Positions 34,063 through 36,994 of a stretch of DNA of 36,994 nucleotides are shown here, one piece after another. Below the pieces are notes generated by a model. It was not told the origin of the DNA and ran no database searches. It was given only the letters and a program-made list of their open reading frames with translations. This DNA is from an uncultured Ruminobacter sp. (lineage in GTDB: Bacteria > Pseudomonadota > Gammaproteobacteria > Enterobacterales > Succinivibrionaceae). Both the position numbers and the translations under genes were made by a program. The number at the start of each line of letters is the position of its first letter. Positions within the stretch are counted from its first letter, which is position 1. The stretch spans positions 1 through 36,994 of the forward strand of contig CACYPY010000014.1 of assembly GCA_902776415.1 (NCBI GenBank). Reading direction: 5' to 3'.

Positions 34063-35172
34063 TCAGAGCTCCGGAACCTGAGCCGGACGATCCAGTCCGT
34101 ACTGGTTGGTGATCTTGATAAAGCTGCCGTTGGAGAGCCTTACCTGTCCTTCGGTGACAATTTCATCGCCGGGGTTGAGCCCGGAAGTTACTACGATGTT
34201 TTCGCCATTTTCATTTCCGGTGGTGACATTTACCAGTTCGGAAATCAGCTGGCCGTCCTGCCCGGTTTTGACCCGGTATACGGAGGTGCCGTAAAGATTG
34301 AAGGCAATGGCGTTTTTGGGAACGGAAATCTGCTCGGCCTCGGAGGGGAGCTGCACCGTGACATTGGCGTACATGCCGGTAACCAGCTTGGACTGGGGAT
34401 TGGGAATTGTGGCCTGAACCTGCAGCACTCCGGATTCGTAGTTCATGACTACTTCAATGGCGGAGATTTCGCCCTCAAAAACCTCACCCGGGAAGGTGTC
34501 CACGGCAAGCACCACTTTCTCTCCCAGCTTGATTTTGTCGACATCGTTCTGGGACACCGCAAAGCGCACCTTGACCATGGAGTTGTCCTCCAGGTGGGCG
34601 ATCTTGGATCCCGGCTGTACGTACTGTCCCACATAGACATTGCGGATACCGAGCTTTCCGGTAAACGGAGCCCGGATCTGCAGCTTGTCAATCATGGCCT
34701 TGATGGAGTGGGCATCTGCCATGGCGGCTTCGTAGTCGGCCTTGGCGTTGTCCAGATCCTGCTGAGAGACGTTGCCCTTGTTAATCAGAGCCGAATAGCG
34801 GACAAATTTTTTCTGAGCTGCTTCGGCTTTGGCCCGGGAAGCCTCATAGTTGGCTCTCTCCACCGAATCGTTAACCTGAACCAGAATCTGTCCCTGCTGA
34901 ACAGTGTCTCCGGAGTCGAAGTAAAGCCCGGTAATGCTTCCGGAAACCTCGGATGATACGTCAATGCCCTGATTCGGCTCAATAAAGCCGATGGCGCTGA
35001 TGGTTTCCTGCCAGGGGGCTTTGGCAACCTTCATGACGGACACCGGATTAACCGGCGGTTTCATGTTGGCCAGATATTCCTGGGTCATTTTATTTTTAAA
35101 CATGATGAAGCCGATTACCGCTCCAAAAGCCAGTATGGTTGCCAGCGGTACGGCGATTTTCCAGAGACGCAT
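34063..35172 (-). CDS. RND efflux periplasmic adaptor (membrane fusion protein)
   Basis: This 369-aa adaptor links the RND pump to an outer-membrane channel. The N-terminus is an uncleaved-looking membrane anchor (about residues 5-25) with no lipobox. A barrel-sandwich hybrid follows (GFIEPNQGIDVSSEVSGSI, then IRAPFTGKLGIRNVYVGQYV), split by a helical hairpin rich in Ala and charged residues (about 105-165). A beta-barrel (VRFAVSQNDVDKIKLGEKVV) and a membrane-proximal domain complete it. ATG 35172 has AGGGG seven bases upstream. It is the first gene of a two-gene operon with the pump. No linked regulator of the TetR type is in the window. Confidence 0.94.
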   Translation of the reverse strand: MRLWKIAVPLATILAFGAVIGFIMFKNKMTQEYLANMKPPVNPVSVMKVAKAPWQETISAIGFIEPNQGIDVSSEVSGSITGLYFDSGDTVQQGQILVQVNDSVERANYEASRAKAEAAQKKFVRYSALINKGNVSQQDLDNAKADYEAAMADAHSIKAMIDKLQIRAPFTGKLGIRNVYVGQYVQPGSKIAHLEDNSMVKVRFAVSQNDVDKIKLGEKVVLAVDTFPGEVFEGEISAIEVVMNYESGVLQVQATIPNPQSKLVTGMYANVTVQLPSEAEQISVPKNAIAFNLYGTSVYRVKTGQDGQLISELVNVTTGNENGENIVVTSGLNPGDEIVTEGQVRLSNGSFIKITNQYGLDRPAQVPEL

Positions 35173-35229
35173 ATAAAAACCCCTAGTGAATCAGAACGAT
35201 CCGGAAACAGATCCTAAAAAATAATCAGC

Positions 35230-35277
35230 TGTCCTGTATTGTAAATTCTGCCGTCAATTTAGTACAGTGTCAGGACA
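35230..35277. promoter_or_regulatory. Inverted repeat upstream of the efflux operon
   Basis: TGTCCTG (35230-35236) and CAGGACA (35271-35277) are inverted copies 34 bases apart, located about 60 bases upstream of the adaptor start. Between them, on the minus strand, lie TTGACG and TACAAT, but spaced too closely to be one standard promoter. The repeat may be an operator for an unlinked regulator. Confidence 0.28.
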
Positions 35278-35282
35278 TTCAT

Positions 35283-35325
35283 TTTCCCTGAACCGGGAAA
35301 TCACGGCTTAACGGCATTATGCCGT
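35283..35325 (-). terminator. Two small hairpins after the family 2 glycosyltransferase gene
   Basis: ACGGCA-TTA-TGCCGT (35311-35325) and TTTCCC-TGAACC-GGGAAA (35283-35300) lie within 75 bases of the glycosyltransferase stop on the minus strand. Neither is followed by a real T-run, so they are at best weak terminators or RNA-stabilising structures. Confidence 0.25.
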
Positions 35326-35356
35326 ATGTCGGTGCAATCGTTTTGTGACCAAAAGT

Positions 35357-36295
35357 CTATTCCATGCTTTTTCTGCTGCCGAACAGCCTTCTGATAAAGC
35401 CCTTGCCGGATTTTCTTTTCGGCCTTTCAGAAAAATAGTATCGGATATTGCAGAGGAGAATGGCCGTCAGGGTGATTAAATAAAGCATCCAGGCAAACAG
35501 CGACATGAACGGAATGGAGGAATAGCTGGAGAGATAATCGCTGAATCCCCTGAAGAACACTCTGATATCCCGGATGCGCAGATTCCAGCGGTGCCGGAGC
35601 CAGGACTGATGCTTCAGAAACCAGGCAAGGTGATATCCGGTGCGGAATACCCCCCCGGCAGTTACGGTGCTTCCGGTCAGGCAGATGGCCATGGGATTGT
35701 ACAGCGTGCGGTATCCCTTGGATGCCAGCCGGGCGGCAATATAGATATCCGCAAAGGCATAGACATTGGCTCCGGGAACCACTCCCGGAATTGCCAGATA
35801 GCGGGTGCGCCAGGCTACCATTGCAAAACTGCTGAATACCCGCTGGAGATGCCAGGCGGGGATGTCCTTTCTGGTAAACGGAAACAGAAAATTATGGGTA
35901 TAGCGGGTTAGATGATGCCTGCTCTGGGTGGATACCTGCCGTCCGGTCACCACCGCCAGATCCGGGTATTTCAGAAAGTATCTGAAAAGCTCGCAGATCC
36001 CGGAGGGATCGATTTCCACATCCTGGGCCAGGGAGATCAGAATGTCGGAATCCAGATTGTCGTAGATGACGTGCCGCATCAGGGCGGTCTCATTGGCGAA
36101 GGCTCTTTTGGCGAGAGGAATCACCTTGCACCCGTAGGTCTGGGCGGTCTGCACGGTACCGTCCCGGGAGCCCAGATCATAAACCCGGATCCGGTCGGCG
36201 CTGATCACCCGCTGCGAGGTCAGACTGTGGAGGCAGTCGCTGAACTTTTGCCCGCCGTCACAGCTGACAATGGCAACGGTAATGATCATCGGCAT
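35357..36295 (-). CDS. Family 2 glycosyltransferase with C-terminal membrane anchor
   Basis: This 312-aa enzyme has the GT-A fold of family 2: TVAIVSCDGG at the N-terminus, YDLGSRDGT near 40-48 (the SxDGT nucleotide-binding motif) and ISLAQDVEID with Asp92 in the position of the metal-binding DXD-like site. The layout LAQD resembles the LTQD of rhamnosyltransferase-like members, but the donor sugar is not certain. A hydrophobic helix (about 262-287) before a basic tail should hold it on the inner face of the membrane. Its start is six bases from the Sel1 gene stop, so the two are one operon. ATG 36289, two codons in, is an alternative start. A role in LPS or other surface glycan synthesis is likely, and a link to the capsule is unproven. 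Confidence 0.85.
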   Translation of the reverse strand: MPMIITVAIVSCDGGQKFSDCLHSLTSQRVISADRIRVYDLGSRDGTVQTAQTYGCKVIPLAKRAFANETALMRHVIYDNLDSDILISLAQDVEIDPSGICELFRYFLKYPDLAVVTGRQVSTQSRHHLTRYTHNFLFPFTRKDIPAWHLQRVFSSFAMVAWRTRYLAIPGVVPGANVYAFADIYIAARLASKGYRTLYNPMAICLTGSTVTAGGVFRTGYHLAWFLKHQSWLRHRWNLRIRDIRVFFRGFSDYLSSYSSIPFMSLFAWMLYLITLTAILLCNIRYYFSERPKRKSGKGFIRRLFGSRKSME

Positions 36296-36299
36296 GCTG

Positions 36300-36994
36300 T
36301 CAGCGTCCCAGCTTCAGGAAGTTGAGGAAAGCCAGGCCGTCATGCTTTCCTACTCCGAGCCCCATGGTATACAGTACCACCAGGTGCTTTGCGGCGATCT
36401 GGTTGCCCTGATCCGCCATGTCGGTCAGGAAGGCAATTGATTTGCCCGGATCCCGGGGCCCGCCCTCAATGCCGTACATTCTGATGGCCGAACTCAGCAT
36501 GGCTGCCTTGACATCCTTCTTGCTGGCAGCCTTCATCAGTGTTGAAAACGCCTGAGCTCCGTTCTTTCCGGTTCCGATGCCGAACAGCTGGAAAACTCCG
36601 AGATTGCTGAGAGCTTTGAGGTGTCCCTGGGCTGCGGCCTTTTCCATAAAGGTCCGGGCCTTGTCATAGTTTTTCAGGCTGTAGTATTTCATGGCGGTGT
36701 TGAACTGATCCTCTGCCTTATCCGAGTTTTCGTTCGGGGCTCCCTTACCGGCAGGGTAGAGGAGTGAGGCCGGAGCGCATACCCTGGCGGCCGCGGCTTC
36801 AAGTTCCTGCAGATCCAGGGTTCCGCCGGCATCGAGGTAGTATTTGAGGAACAGAGGATCCTTCATGCTTGCCGCGGCCAGCCAGTTTTTATCCCAGCTC
36901 TTTATGCCGTAGATTCCGGCCTGCACCGGATCCGCACAGTTCTTCAGTGCTTTGGTGTCACCGGAGAAGACGCCTGCAAGAAACAGCGCCGGTT
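36300..36994 (-). CDS. Sel1-repeat (TPR-like) protein, 5' part outside the window
   Basis: The frame is open to the right window edge, so the start is missing; 231 codons including the stop are visible. The repeats follow the Sel1 pattern of about 36 residues: NYDKARTFMEKAAAQGHLKA, LGVFQLFGIGTGKNGAQAFS, and later GPRDPGKSIAFLTDMADQGN with TMGLGVGKHDGLAFLNFLKL. Such solenoids mediate protein contacts, often in the periplasm or envelope. A signal peptide cannot be judged because the N-terminus is absent. An internal GTG at 36926 could be mistaken for the start, but the frame continues upstream with coherent sequence. It is co-transcribed with the glycosyltransferase that follows. Confidence 0.8.
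   Translation of the reverse strand, partial: PALFLAGVFSGDTKALKNCADPVQAGIYGIKSWDKNWLAAASMKDPLFLKYYLDAGGTLDLQELEAAAARVCAPASLLYPAGKGAPNENSDKAEDQFNTAMKYYSLKNYDKARTFMEKAAAQGHLKALSNLGVFQLFGIGTGKNGAQAFSTLMKAASKKDVKAAMLSSAIRMYGIEGGPRDPGKSIAFLTDMADQGNQIAAKHLVVLYTMGLGVGKHDGLAFLNFLKLGR

Noticed and set aside
30936..34956. Plus-strand frames of 252 and 346 codons over the efflux genes
   Set aside because: They are antisense to clear RND pump and adaptor genes, have His/Gly-rich composition typical of shadow frames, and match no family I know.
1..36994. CRISPR arrays, tRNA or rRNA genes
   Set aside because: I saw no regularly spaced direct repeats and no tRNA- or rRNA-like sequence on either strand.

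Overview
The window looks like part of a gammaproteobacterial chromosome. The glmS end, the RND/adaptor efflux pair and the BexDCBA/CtrABCD-type capsule exporter all fit that group. A gut anaerobe of the Succinivibrionaceae kind is plausible, because a PDDEXK_9-type AAA protein and an IS1634-type transposase sit beside the locus. The genus cannot be fixed from the sequence, and I see no rRNA, tRNA or CRISPR array.

Layout. At 1-4.9 kb lie the 3' end of glmS, an intact IS1634/IS4-type transposase, an AAA-ATPase/PD-(D/E)XK protein and a spacer that may hold a gene remnant. At 4.9-19.4 kb is a GC-richer, all-plus-strand capsule block. It contains a UDP-ManNAc dehydrogenase (wecC), a 2595-residue reducing type I polyketide synthase (KS-AT-DH-MT-psiKR-ER-KR-ACP, no thioesterase), a PLP-dependent alpha-oxoamine synthase, and the four exporter genes: outer-membrane lipoprotein, KpsM, KpsT and KpsE. 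At 19.4-30.7 kb the DNA becomes visibly AT-rich, as in the serotype-specific part of a capsule locus. It opens with a repeat-laden 530-bp spacer that carries an ops-like hairpin. Two giant multidomain glycosyltransferases (1101 and 1616 aa), an Asp2-like alpha/beta hydrolase between them and a hexapeptide acyltransferase on the opposite strand follow. At 30.9-37 kb, GC-richer DNA on the minus strand holds an RND pump with its adaptor, a family 2 glycosyltransferase and a Sel1-repeat protein cut by the window edge.

How the genes may work together. WecC supplies UDP-ManNAcA if an epimerase is encoded elsewhere. The large glycosyltransferases build the polymer, and the Asp2-like protein and the acyltransferase may decorate it. 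KpsM/T/E and the OPX lipoprotein export it through an ABC-dependent route. The PKS and oxoamine synthase pair matches the logic of RkpA/RkpG in Sinorhizobium K-antigen loci and WcbR/WcbT in Burkholderia pseudomallei capsule I. Since the PKS has no thioesterase, the most attractive inference is that the oxoamine synthase releases the acyl chain onto an amino acid, giving a sphingoid-like amino-ketone lipid that serves as a capsule anchor or carrier. KpsC/KpsS-type Kdo-linker genes are not in the window, but they could lie elsewhere.
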